DNA from: Gammaproteobacteria bacterium
GTDB taxonomy: Bacteria > Pseudomonadota > Gammaproteobacteria > Pseudomonadales > Litorivicinaceae
DNA length: 18,932 nucleotides
Assembly: GCA_002717305.1 (NCBI GenBank)
Contig: PBDH01000045.1
Location: 1-18,932 of the forward strand
Direction: 5' to 3'
Positions 9,501-14,912 of this stretch are shown one piece after another. The position numbers and the translations under genes are program-made. The notes below the pieces were generated by a model. That model saw only the letters and a program-made list of their open reading frames with translations, had not been told where the DNA came from and ran no database searches. Numbering within the stretch: position 1 is the first letter of the stretch; each line of letters begins with the position of its first letter.

Positions 9501-11248
9501 CCTGCCAAAGTAATGCGATCGGTCAGGGGAGCGACGTCGGTTCCACTCGTCCAGGAAACCGGATTCGCTTCAAGTGCCTCCAGATCGTCTGCATTAACCG
9601 AATAGGCAAAACTGTCGCCCGCTCGGGTAGTAAACTCCAGACTAATCACACTGGGTGTAACGCCGCCAGTCGTGTAGCTAAGGTCATCCATCCCTGCGAC
9701 CGAGAGAGTTATACTGGGGCGATCTTGAGATACCACGATGCCACTGTCTGTCGCTGATAACGTGAATGGAGAAACGGCCGGACCTGTTAATCCAGCCACG
9801 ACATCCGCGAGAGTTACTGCGTCCCCAAGGGAAGTCAAAGTGGCTGGCGTTGTTCCATCACCGGCATAGGTTGCAACGTTGTTGAAGGTGTATTCCTGAC
9901 CATCTGCTGAGGTCACGACAAATTCAAGGACGTCGGTTGATATGAGGTCCTCTACGCTTGACACTCCGATCACAGCATTCGAGCTATTCAAAGACGTAAC
10001 GATTTGAGATGCCGAGGCATCTGCAGGTAACGCAGCTGTTGTAAATGCAGCGCCATCTGTCCCAGACGTACCTTCCTCTTGCAGTTTGAGGGACACCACG
10101 TCCCCAGACTCGACGTCCCCTGAGTTGACAAACCCGACGTAGCCGCGGGCAGCGGTCGTGGTTTTTAGGGTAGTAGCCTCAGAGACGCCTCCACCGAGGT
10201 CTGCCGTCAATGTCATCTGAATCGACGCATTAGTGCCAACATTCTCTAACTCGTCACGGTTCAACGTTAAGCTCTGTGACGCAATCACAGGAGCAAAATT
10301 CTGGCCCGCCTCGTCACTCAAATACGGCAACTCGACCAGGCCCCCCTTTGCTTTCGCTGGTTCAGAGACGTTGGGAGAGGAGAGATCATCAAGGTTATAC
10401 TTTTGGAAGACGAGGTTATCGTTCAAGACCACGGGTAGCTCGTCCTCTGGGACGATGTTTCCGTATTTATCTACAAACAACGGGGTCCCACTTTGGGCGG
10501 TTGCCTGCCCTAACGCTGGTGTAATCTCTTGTCCATCGAGAACAACATGCGTCTGCCACTTGTTGAATGGCTCGTTGGCTGAGGCTACGCCCACCCTGCG
10601 GTAAAAGAATGTCAACAAGAAGTCGTTACCGTTCTCATCAAAGATAGTTATGGCTGCCGACTTCGCGTAGGTCGACGAATCCTCGGGGTTGAATGGTTTT
10701 ATCTTCTCGAGGTTATTCTCATCGATCGTGGTCAGCGGTAAAGACTCAGCGGGAAAGTTGATCGCGAAGTCAATATTATCAGTGGCAACCGCCTCACCAG
10801 TCGTCTTCGGTGCGATAAGCAGCGGAATCAGTTCTGCCTTAAAATCCGCCTTACCGAGAGAGTCGACCGATGCAACTTTAAGGAATTGTCCGGCCGAGTT
10901 TACGACCGTGTTCTGTTCGTCTAACAGAAACGAACCATTACGAGTAAATAAGTCCTGACCGTCGGCGGAGCGCAGCGGGAAGAAACCCTCACCTGTTACC
11001 GCAAGATCAAGCGAATTACCTGACAGCTCAATGTTGCCCTGAGAGAATTCCTGGGTCACTTGCTTCAGGGCTGTACCCTGACCGACGACGGTCGACGCTT
11101 TCTGTAATGGGGAGGTGGCAAAAATGTCACCAAAGTCAGAACGCGACCGCTTAAATCCTGTCGTTCCGGCGTTAGCAATGTTGTTTGATGTCACAGACAG
11201 CTGCGTGGTTGCAGCGTTTAGACCAGTCAATGAGGTAAAGAACGACAT
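6536..11248 (-). CDS. flgE: Giant flagellar hook protein FlgE (1570 residues)
   Basis: FlgE polymerises into the hook, the universal joint outside the cell. Both ends are standard: MSFFTSLTGLNAATTQLSVT and SNNIANAGTTGFKRS at the N-terminus; DLTSELVDLITAQRNFQANA and KAIETSSTLTSTIINIRS at the C-terminus. A D1/D2 core is seen at about 60-240 (TGEGFFPLRSADG, FTRNGSFLLDEQ, TIFDENGNDFLLTFFYRR) and resumes at about 1390 (ELTFDTAGNL, TQFSGDFSVNSQSQNGQPNG, TASYSNGTQDLKG). Between them lie about 1100 extra residues of Ser/Thr/Asp/Gly-rich beta-type modules. Common FlgE lengths are about 400, and Campylobacter forms reach roughly 850. No cysteine is present in all 1570 residues, as is usual for axial proteins, and lysine is scarce in the insert. 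The frame is uninterrupted, so this is not an assembly fusion. The start follows flgD by 3 nt, behind GGAGA. Confidence 0.96.
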   Translation of the reverse strand: MSFFTSLTGLNAATTQLSVTSNNIANAGTTGFKRSRSDFGDIFATSPLQKASTVVGQGTALKQVTQEFSQGNIELSGNSLDLAVTGEGFFPLRSADGQDLFTRNGSFLLDEQNTVVNSAGQFLKVASVDSLGKADFKAELIPLLIAPKTTGEAVATDNIDFAINFPAESLPLTTIDENNLEKIKPFNPEDSSTYAKSAAITIFDENGNDFLLTFFYRRVGVASANEPFNKWQTHVVLDGQEITPALGQATAQSGTPLFVDKYGNIVPEDELPVVLNDNLVFQKYNLDDLSSPNVSEPAKAKGGLVELPYLSDEAGQNFAPVIASQSLTLNRDELENVGTNASIQMTLTADLGGGVSEATTLKTTTAARGYVGFVNSGDVESGDVVSLKLQEEGTSGTDGAAFTTAALPADASASQIVTSLNSSNAVIGVSSVEDLISTDVLEFVVTSADGQEYTFNNVATYAGDGTTPATLTSLGDAVTLADVVAGLTGPAVSPFTLSATDSGIVVSQDRPSITLSVAGMDDLSYTTGGVTPSVISLEFTTRAGDSFAYSVNADDLEALEANPVSWTSGTDVAPLTDRITLAGHGYTTGDQVTYSATTADSGLSAGTYYVIVVDANTIQLAASSNDATAGTAVALTGDGVGDQIVGVASDDVDLATLVSYLNANPATDSNLVFATNTAGTKLIVTNGVSGDDRFDETNSFKVGFTTSHSVDETSTFVMTSAGASLADGDSGFSTTQQFTLKLGNRNSIASGDVALTENISSVNGTALSATATGLTNTEYSFELEQDASDNTLNANLIKVTRADGTNFKVALGGDHSLSGDAALHEHISANSNQLTTSYSASTTNGSVLASTPTTAEIVEALNNSAAGTGYRISASATDAFQFVVSRVDGTDFTVTVDEEPTGLSSGENLLSGVVSDVVTALAAGDATQISTNGVEAFDLSQAFELTIDEDPNDANATDAIMVDLSAMTRAENSALSGEEVAALMTQEINRQFGDQRFFNVSSDANRQFRVLFDADGDDVTGTEETSTPLQVVDVFIPASTQYTEESLAAEITSQLRAATNTHITVEYSRASKGFVFSPEDDSSKLRITNVPAEASLTGSLVPNTLFGLTTQSSDFTIDSRGRYPAEVVPNGSEQLSRDSGQQRYGVLVEFLPNTEEGGVGGTFTIASGTTGDTSAIRITNVSDDAKTLFGFDSDNPSAVLEVVAEEGSTAVRGVESTAAKVFGKPVSIDPDETFFIDDLSNQFTVTVDNVTETFRLPVGNYNLNSFKTALQNRINAMQDNRGNSISGVVVDFDQTNEIFTFTSGTSGDSSFFQVSGSSRYGLEGIDSSVGQTSTYRPPVSEQTSNGRPIYVTKDENGVFREYSTDITSGFSELPGSREFTNDPEFRPLFLDKGELTFDTAGNLMSPLGGISLDNVVIGGSGNTLNIDIDYAGSTQFSGDFSVNSQSQNGQPNGSLVAVDIADDGLVTASYSNGTQDLKGKIVLSTFSTPNGLRQLGDSTFLESNESGRPTLGEPGGAGFGTIRAGARERANVDLTSELVDLITAQRNFQANAKAIETSSTLTSTIINIRS
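7301..7531 (-). repeat. Flagellin-IN-like unit 3 in FlgE (about residues 1240-1316)
   Basis: SNQFTVTVDNVTETFRLPVG, then NLNSFKTALQNRINAM, then SGVVVDFDQTNEIFTFTSGT and SGDSSFFQVSG. This is the clearest of the three IN-like units, with the helix ending in RIN and a closing FTFTSGTSGDSS strand. The closing strand repeats a related FTIASGTTGDTSAIRI at residues 1163-1178. Confidence 0.55.
7964..8167 (-). repeat. Flagellin-IN-like unit 2 in FlgE (about residues 1028-1095)
   Basis: PLQVVDVFIPASTQYTEESL, then a helix AAEITSQLRAATN, then ITVEYSRASKGFVFSPED and SSKLRITNV. It has the same strand / helix / strand-strand pattern as unit 1. It is followed by an LFGL motif; the combination RITNV...LFG recurs at residues 1176-1190. 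Confidence 0.5.
8219..8431 (-). repeat. Flagellin-IN-like unit 1 in FlgE (about residues 940-1010)
   Basis: The unit begins with the strand QAFELTIDEDPNDANATDAI, continues through a helix-like EEVAALMTQEINRQFGD and ends with strands RFFNVSSDANRQFRVLF. The order strand / helix ending in IN / strand-strand is that of the flagellin hook IN motif found in flagellins and hook-associated proteins. Similarity to units 2 and 3 is at the level of this pattern, not close identity. Confidence 0.5.
8567..8854 (-). repeat. Pair of V(T/S)RxDGTxF motifs in FlgE (residues 799-894)
   Basis: VTRADGTNFKV at residues 799-809 and VSRVDGTDFTV at 884-894 are spaced 85 residues apart. Each is followed by an acidic, Ser/Gly-rich stretch (DHSLSGDAALHEHIS; EEPTGLSSGENLLSG). 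This looks like an ancient duplication of a module of about 85 residues. Confidence 0.5.
9311..9526 (-). other. Adhesin-type module within FlgE (about residues 575-646)
   Basis: The segment LTDRITLAGHGYTTGDQVTY, followed a few residues later by GTYYVIVVDANTIQLAAS, follows a pattern I recognise from large repeat-containing secreted proteins and adhesins: T-I-x-L-x-G-H-G-h-T-T-G-D-x-V-x-Y, then G-T-x-Y-Y-V-I-x-V-D-A-N-T-I-x-L-A. I have not seen it described as part of hook proteins. It appears once here. It may be a beta-sandwich unit acquired by the hook insert; the function is unknown. Confidence 0.65.
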
Positions 11249-11251
11249 CTC

Positions 11252-11995
11252 TTATTCTCCAGTGTTTACAGTTTCAGAGGAATCAGCAGGCTCACCACCC
11301 GCCTCTTGACCAATACGCGTCACCTGATCCATCGGGATCACAGCCCCGCCAGCCAGGTTAAGGTTTAGATCGTTATTAAGGGCGTCCCAAGACACGGTCT
11401 CGACACGCGAGTATGTTGAGGGAACAGCCGCTTCTGATTTTCCGCTGACCACGACGTTGCCACGGACAAGGTAGGAGCCCGCCTGCGCGGCAGTTCCATC
11501 AGCTTTTCGCCCGTCCCACGCAATATTCAGCGTTCCGGAGCTCTGGGGGCCAACCACCATGGAACGCATGAGAGCGCCAGAAACGGGGTCATAGACACCC
11601 ACCTCGACCTGATCAGCTCCGTAAGGAAGGTTGAACTCGATGGCCGAAGCAGATTGACCGTCCGTGGTGATCCGGCCCGTTTGTCCAAAGACGGATTTCC
11701 CGACCAGATTTGCACCTGTCATGATGCGATCAGAGCGGATCACATTGGCAACGTCCGACATAGACGTCGACATGTTTGTTATACCTTCCAGTTGTGAGAA
11801 CTGAGCAAGCTGCGCTACAAACTGCTCATTTTTCATCGGATCAAGAGGATTCTGGTTTTGAAGCTGAGTCGTCAACAGGGTTAAGAAAGCATTCCGATCC
11901 AACCCATCGTCTCGCGCAGTTTTCACAAGATTGGCTTCGTCATATTCCTGCTTTGTCAAAATGCCTGTGTTAGCAAATGAGATATCTGTTTCCAT
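11252..11995 (-). CDS. flgD: Hook-capping (scaffold) protein FlgD
   Basis: FlgD sits on the tip of the growing hook and helps FlgE subunits insert. The conserved N-terminal block is obvious: FLTLLTTQLQNQNPLDPMKN then EQFVAQLAQFSQLEGI, residues 37-72. The C-terminal part contains the FlgD Ig/tudor-type domain with YGADQVEVGVYDPVSGALMR and IAWDGRKADGTAAQAGSYLV. At 247 residues it is only slightly longer than usual, even though it must cap a hook made of a giant FlgE. It follows flgC by 2 nt, with a GAAGG ribosome site inside the flgC tail, and ends 3 nt before flgE. Confidence 0.97.
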   Translation of the reverse strand: METDISFANTGILTKQEYDEANLVKTARDDGLDRNAFLTLLTTQLQNQNPLDPMKNEQFVAQLAQFSQLEGITNMSTSMSDVANVIRSDRIMTGANLVGKSVFGQTGRITTDGQSASAIEFNLPYGADQVEVGVYDPVSGALMRSMVVGPQSSGTLNIAWDGRKADGTAAQAGSYLVRGNVVVSGKSEAAVPSTYSRVETVSWDALNNDLNLNLAGGAVIPMDQVTRIGQEAGGEPADSSETVNTGE

Positions 11996-11997
11996 AA

Positions 11998-12420
11998 TTA
12001 AGCCTTCGTAATATCAAGAGTTCGCATCATCAGCTGCTTCGCTGTGTTCACGACCTCAACGTTGTTCTGGAATGAGCGAGAGGCTGCAACCATCTCAACC
12101 ATCTCGGTGACCTCATTCACATTCGATAACCAAATAAACCCTTCCTCGTTTGCCTCAGGGTTACCGGGGTCATGGACCTGACGGACTGGGTCTATCGTAT
12201 CTACGATCTCATTGACCTTTACTCCACCGAGATTTTGGAAACCTGCATTCAGATCAGCCTGATCCACCAACGCCTTAAAGACAGGACGCTTGGCTCGATA
12301 TGCCTCTTCCTCCAGACCAGAGACGGAGCCAGCATTGGCTAGGTTTGAGGCTGTAGTGTTCAGACGGATTGTCTGCGCATTCAAAGCAGTTCCAGCAATC
12401 CCAAAAACGTTCTTAAGCAT
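11998..12420 (-). CDS. flgC: Proximal rod protein FlgC
   Basis: FlgC is a proximal rod subunit. The N-terminal segment LKNVFGIAGTALNAQTIRLN, then TTASNLANAGSVSG, and the C-terminal NVNEVTEMVEMVAASRSFQN followed by NVEVVNTAKQLMMRTLDI are diagnostic. The length of 140 residues is normal. Its AAGGAG ribosome site overlaps the flgB TAA stop and lies 7 nt from the ATG, so translation is probably coupled to flgB. Confidence 0.97.
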   Translation of the reverse strand: MLKNVFGIAGTALNAQTIRLNTTASNLANAGSVSGLEEEAYRAKRPVFKALVDQADLNAGFQNLGGVKVNEIVDTIDPVRQVHDPGNPEANEEGFIWLSNVNEVTEMVEMVAASRSFQNNVEVVNTAKQLMMRTLDITKA

Positions 12421-12431
12421 CAGAAATCTCC

Positions 12432-12815
12432 TTACTCACCACGTAACGACTTCCGAAGCCCGGAAATACGATTTTCTAAAAACTGAAGTGTTGCTTGGTA
12501 GTCAGCAGCAGCCTGGCCGTATTGCGCCTGCTCAACAGCAATTTCTACGGTATTGCCATCAACCGACGAGTTATAAGGCACACGAAAGACAAAACCATTC
12601 GGATTTTCAGTTTCACCAGTCCCAAAATGACGGACGTTAGTCGCGGCCATCGGTGCAGGGTCAGATGCAGCCAAGATCTTTTTGAAATCCAGATCACGTG
12701 CTTTAAAATTGGGTGTATCTGCGTTTGCTATATTTGCTGCAATCAACTCCATTCGCTTATTACGAACAGCGACTGCCTGCTCGTGGATCCCGAATGGGTT
12801 TTCAAACAATTTCAT
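12432..12815 (-). CDS. flgB: Proximal rod protein FlgB
   Basis: FlgB is the most proximal rod subunit and the first gene of the operon. The diagnostic stretch is ELIAANIANADTPNFKARDL at residues 27-46; a C-terminal helix (AVEQAQYGQAAADYQATLQF) follows. The length of 127 residues is normal. The ATG at 12815 has an AGAGG ribosome site with about 7 nt spacing. A strong sigma-54 promoter lies about 75-90 nt upstream at 12887-12902. Confidence 0.96.
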   Translation of the reverse strand: MKLFENPFGIHEQAVAVRNKRMELIAANIANADTPNFKARDLDFKKILAASDPAPMAATNVRHFGTGETENPNGFVFRVPYNSSVDGNTVEIAVEQAQYGQAAADYQATLQFLENRISGLRKSLRGE

Positions 12816-12825
12816 GCTCAGCCTC

Positions 12826-12852
12826 TAAAGTTTCTCGCCATTCAACCGATTG
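12826..12852 (+). promoter_or_regulatory. Sigma-28-like promoter reading towards flgA
   Basis: TAAAGTTT (12826-12833), 11 bases, then ACCGATTG (12845-12852). The FliA consensus is TAAAGTTT-N11-GCCGATAA, so the -35 box is perfect, the spacing is exact and five central bases of the -10 box match. Transcription would start near 12859, about 170 nt before flgA. The -35 box abuts the flgB ribosome site on the other strand. It closely resembles the flgM promoter at 14119-14145. Confidence 0.62.
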
Positions 12853-12886
12853 ATCGTCGGGGAAGTGACATTTACAAGCTCAATAA

Positions 12887-12902
12887 AGCAATTGATGTGC
12901 CA
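12887..12902 (-). promoter_or_regulatory. Sigma-54 promoter of the flgB operon
   Basis: Read on the minus strand the site is TGGCACATCAATTGCT. It has GG, exactly 10 bases, then GC, and matches the sigma-54 consensus TGGCAC-N5-TTGC in every conserved position. Transcription should start near 12876, giving a leader of about 60 nt before flgB. This implies activation by an NtrC-type regulator of the FleQ/FlrA/FleR/FlrC kind, none of which is encoded here. Confidence 0.88.
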
Positions 12903-12967
12903 AGTGTTTCAAAACAAGACAGACCGGCAGCCTTTGATTCGATGCGGCAATAAACGATGACAAATTC

Positions 12968-12983
12968 CGGCAAAAGCTTGCCG
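12968..12983. promoter_or_regulatory. Inverted repeat in the flgA leader
   Basis: CGGCAA-AAGC-TTGCCG is a perfect 6-base inverted repeat with a 4-base centre, about 45 nt upstream of the flgA start. It could be an RNA hairpin in the flgA leader or a binding site for a dimeric regulator. It is not followed by a T run, so a terminator is unlikely. Confidence 0.4.
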
Positions 12984-13027
12984 AGATTTGCAGTTGCAAT
13001 TCACAACACGCGTTACATACTTGAGGC

Positions 13028-14086
13028 ATGCAACTGACGCGCGTTATTTCAATCCTATGTATGAGTGTTTGGGCGCCATTCGCTAGTGCCGCATTTCCCG
13101 GCGGTGGCGTCGCGCTCGTCTACGAAGCGACTAGTTGGGTTAGTCAGGAGACTGGGATCCCAACGGGCGTGATACAGATGTCAGCGCCCGACCGACGAGT
13201 ACCTATCGAACGCTGTGAAAAGCCATTGAGGTTTAGATTTCCATTCAAAGGAAACCAGCGAACTGTTGAGGCCCTCTGCCAGGAACCCTCCTGGAAACGT
13301 TTTATTCGTGTCAAAATCGACGCAAAGACAAGGGTGGTAGCGGCAGCAAAAGACTTGCCAGATGGACACATTATAAATGGATCAGAATTGAAGCTCGTCC
13401 CCTATTCGGTCAGCATCAATAATAGCTATACGGATCCCAAAGTTCTCATAGGTTTAAAATTAATCAAACCCGTAAATATAGGTACCATCATCAACCAAAG
13501 TATGGTGATTAACCAGATGGCTGTCTTTACAACAAATCGGGCGTATGAGGCTGGTGAATTAATTGAACGAGCTGGCCTGAGCCGCGTTGAAACAGAAAAT
13601 CCGGCAGCAAATGCTCTCACCAGGTGGCCCACCGGCGTGATCACGGCTTCAGATTATCTTGAGGCCAACCAGACGCTGTCAAAATCAAACATCGAGCAAT
13701 CCGAATACGTTGTTGTGTCCGCTACAAACATTATCAGGGGTCAGGTAATTACTCGAAACTTGATCAGCAAAACTCTTCAGCCCAAAAAACGAATCAGAGC
13801 TCAAACGTTATCCACGTTTGAGGAAGCCATCGGTCTGGAAGCGACACGTACTATTCGAGCCGGAACTCCTTTATCTGTGTCAGACGTTACGGCTGCGGAT
13901 CTCATCCGTAAGGGTGAAAAGGTCAAACTCGTTTTGACACGCGGCGTACTAACTATCACGGTCGATACAATCGCCATGGAGGATGGAAAAATTGGTGAAC
14001 AGGTTGAGCTCACCAACGCCGAGTCAGGAAAAGTCATAAGAGGGATAGTGTCAGGCCGCCATCAGGCTAGGGGAATAGACCCTTGA
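13028..14086 (+). CDS. flgA: P-ring assembly chaperone FlgA, enlarged with three SAF-like units
   Basis: FlgA is a periplasmic chaperone that helps FlgI form the P ring. It has a signal peptide (residues 1-21, cleavage after ASA), an N-terminal region with Cys63 and Cys84 that may form a disulfide, and a typical C-terminal region (VKLVLTRGVLTITVDTIAME, GEQVELTNAESGKVIRGIV). At 352 residues it exceeds the usual 220-240. The excess appears to be extra SAF/AFP-like units starting VVAAAKDLPDGHII (103), AVFTTNRAYEAGELI (165) and YVVVSATNIIRGQVI (227); only the third is followed by the canonical tail. The start is awkward: a TGA lies two codons upstream, and the only ribosome-like GAGG (13023-13026) is 1 nt from the ATG, though 7 nt from the CTG at 13034. 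The next in-frame ATG (13061) would shorten the signal peptide badly. The family call is firm, the exact start less so. Confidence 0.9.
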   Translation: MQLTRVISILCMSVWAPFASAAFPGGGVALVYEATSWVSQETGIPTGVIQMSAPDRRVPIERCEKPLRFRFPFKGNQRTVEALCQEPSWKRFIRVKIDAKTRVVAAAKDLPDGHIINGSELKLVPYSVSINNSYTDPKVLIGLKLIKPVNIGTIINQSMVINQMAVFTTNRAYEAGELIERAGLSRVETENPAANALTRWPTGVITASDYLEANQTLSKSNIEQSEYVVVSATNIIRGQVITRNLISKTLQPKKRIRAQTLSTFEEAIGLEATRTIRAGTPLSVSDVTAADLIRKGEKVKLVLTRGVLTITVDTIAMEDGKIGEQVELTNAESGKVIRGIVSGRHQARGIDP

Positions 14087-14118
14087 AACAAGCCGAAATA
14101 TTTTTTTTAAAAAAATGT

Positions 14119-14145
14119 TAAAGTTTTGCAATGGGAAGCCGATTC
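14119..14145 (+). promoter_or_regulatory. Sigma-28 (FliA-type) promoter of flgM
   Basis: TAAAGTTT (14119-14126), exactly 11 bases, then GCCGATTC (14138-14145). This is a near-consensus FliA promoter; only the last two bases of the -10 box differ. It lies between flgA and flgM, preceded by an AT-rich tract (eight T then seven A, 14101-14115) that could act as an UP-like element. Predicted transcription start is near 14152. It lets flgM-flgN be expressed late as well as by read-through from flgA. Confidence 0.9.
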
Positions 14146-14184
14146 TATGATCGTGTAGGAATTTCCGACAGTGAGGAGACGGAT

Positions 14185-14478
14185 ATGGCGGATTCAGTAA
14201 CAGGAGTAGGTGGGCGTCCACTTACTTCAGTAAAATCAGAACAACCAAAGGGAGACGTGGCTCGCCTTCGTTCCGACGACAACGAGCCAGCGGTAAAGGG
14301 TGAGCGACCTGATACAGACCGTGTCGAACTGAGCACGGCAGCCCAAACTGAGCTTGATAAGGCTGGCTTCGATGCAGAGAAAATTGAGCGTATCAAGCAG
14401 GCATTGTCCGACGGAAACTATCCGATCGACGCACGTCGCATCGCTGAAGGATTCTCTGATATCGAAAAACTGCTTTAA
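14185..14478 (+). CDS. flgM: Anti-sigma-28 factor FlgM
   Basis: FlgM binds and inhibits sigma-28 until it is exported through the finished hook-basal body. The C-terminal sigma-binding part is clear: FDAEKIERIKQALSDGNYPI, then DARRIAEGFSDIEKLL. The N-terminal half is hydrophilic and likely unfolded (DVARLRSDDNEPAVKGERPD), as expected of an export substrate. I choose the ATG at 14185 (97 residues) because AGGAG at 14174-14178 is 6 nt upstream. An in-frame ATG at 14131 would add 18 residues but lies inside the sigma-28 promoter, upstream of the predicted transcription start. The promoter indicates an autoregulatory loop of the known FlgM type. Confidence 0.95.
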   Translation: MADSVTGVGGRPLTSVKSEQPKGDVARLRSDDNEPAVKGERPDTDRVELSTAAQTELDKAGFDAEKIERIKQALSDGNYPIDARRIAEGFSDIEKLL

Positions 14479-14486
14479 GGTGCAGG

Positions 14487-14912
14487 ATGCACCTGCCTGA
14501 CCTGCAAGGTCTCTTTGAATCGGTAAAGCGCTTGCACTCTCTCCTCACAGATGAGTACGAGGCGCTTAAGACTCAAAAGCTTGATGCATTTGAGGCTTTG
14601 CAGCAGGAAAAAATATCGCTTATCGCGACCCTCTCCTCAAGCGACATTGCTCAAAGTCCTGATCAGCCAACCGACCCTAAGCGGCTTGAGGAACTTGCGA
14701 AGCATCCTCTGTGGAACGATATTACCCATATCCTGGAGCAGTGCAAAAAGTCTCATCAACGAAATGAACTGCTAATCTCCAAGCAGCTCGATGCCATTAA
14801 AGGGGCGCTCTCAACCCTCCAGAATCAAGACCCCGCCAGCTCTTTAGAGCTTTACACAAAACTCGGACGTGTAAAATCTTCTCGACGCTCGATATTATCG
14901 GATGATGCATAA
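14487..14912 (+). CDS. flgN: Flagellar export chaperone FlgN
   Basis: FlgN-family proteins are small cytoplasmic chaperones for FlgK and FlgL. The 141-residue product is predicted mostly alpha-helical, with a coiled-coil-like N-terminal half (LFESVKRLHSLLTDEYEALK) and the family's C-terminal pattern ELYTKLGRVKSSR near 121-133. Its position directly after flgM matches the conserved flgM-flgN pair. The ribosome site AAGG overlaps the flgM TAA stop and is 6 nt before the ATG, suggesting translational coupling. Sequence conservation in this family is low, so the call rests on pattern and context together. Confidence 0.9.
   Translation: MHLPDLQGLFESVKRLHSLLTDEYEALKTQKLDAFEALQQEKISLIATLSSSDIAQSPDQPTDPKRLEELAKHPLWNDITHILEQCKKSHQRNELLISKQLDAIKGALSTLQNQDPASSLELYTKLGRVKSSRRSILSDDA

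Larger units (their letters stand above)
7214..10516 (-). other. Large domain insertion inside FlgE (about residues 245-1345)
   Basis: This stretch codes for the part of FlgE with no counterpart in a standard hook protein. It interrupts the outer (D2-type) domain after WQTHVVLDGQE and ends before the block EFRPLFLDKGELTFDTAGNL. It is rich in Thr, Ser, Asp, Gly and Val and has short beta-strand-like segments separated by Asp/Gly turns, no predicted membrane segment and no cysteine. Recognisable internal units include an adhesin-like module (about 575-646), a pair of DGT motifs (799-809 and 884-894) and three flagellin-IN-like units (about 940-1010, 1028-1095 and 1240-1316). By analogy with other hook and flagellin outer domains it should be exposed on the hook surface; that is inference. 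The edges are approximate. Confidence 0.8.

Noticed and set aside
12495..12953. Plus-strand open frame of 152 codons across flgB and its promoter
   Set aside because: It is antisense to flgB, has no recognisable domain or ribosome site, and runs through the sigma-54 and sigma-28 sites; it is a shadow of the real gene.
12895..12960. Short plus-strand frame of 21 codons (MCQVFQNKTDRQPLIRCGNK...) in the flgA leader, a possible leader peptide
   Set aside because: No ribosome site precedes it and the composition is unremarkable; not enough to call it a gene.
12968..12983. CGGCAAAAGCTTGCCG as a second sigma-54 promoter for flgA
   Set aside because: GG and GC are separated by 9 bases, not 10, on both strands, and the flanking consensus is poor; kept only as an inverted repeat.
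14101..14115. T8-A7 tract after flgA as an intrinsic terminator
   Set aside because: No GC-rich hairpin precedes it; it more likely serves as an AT-rich upstream element of the flgM promoter.
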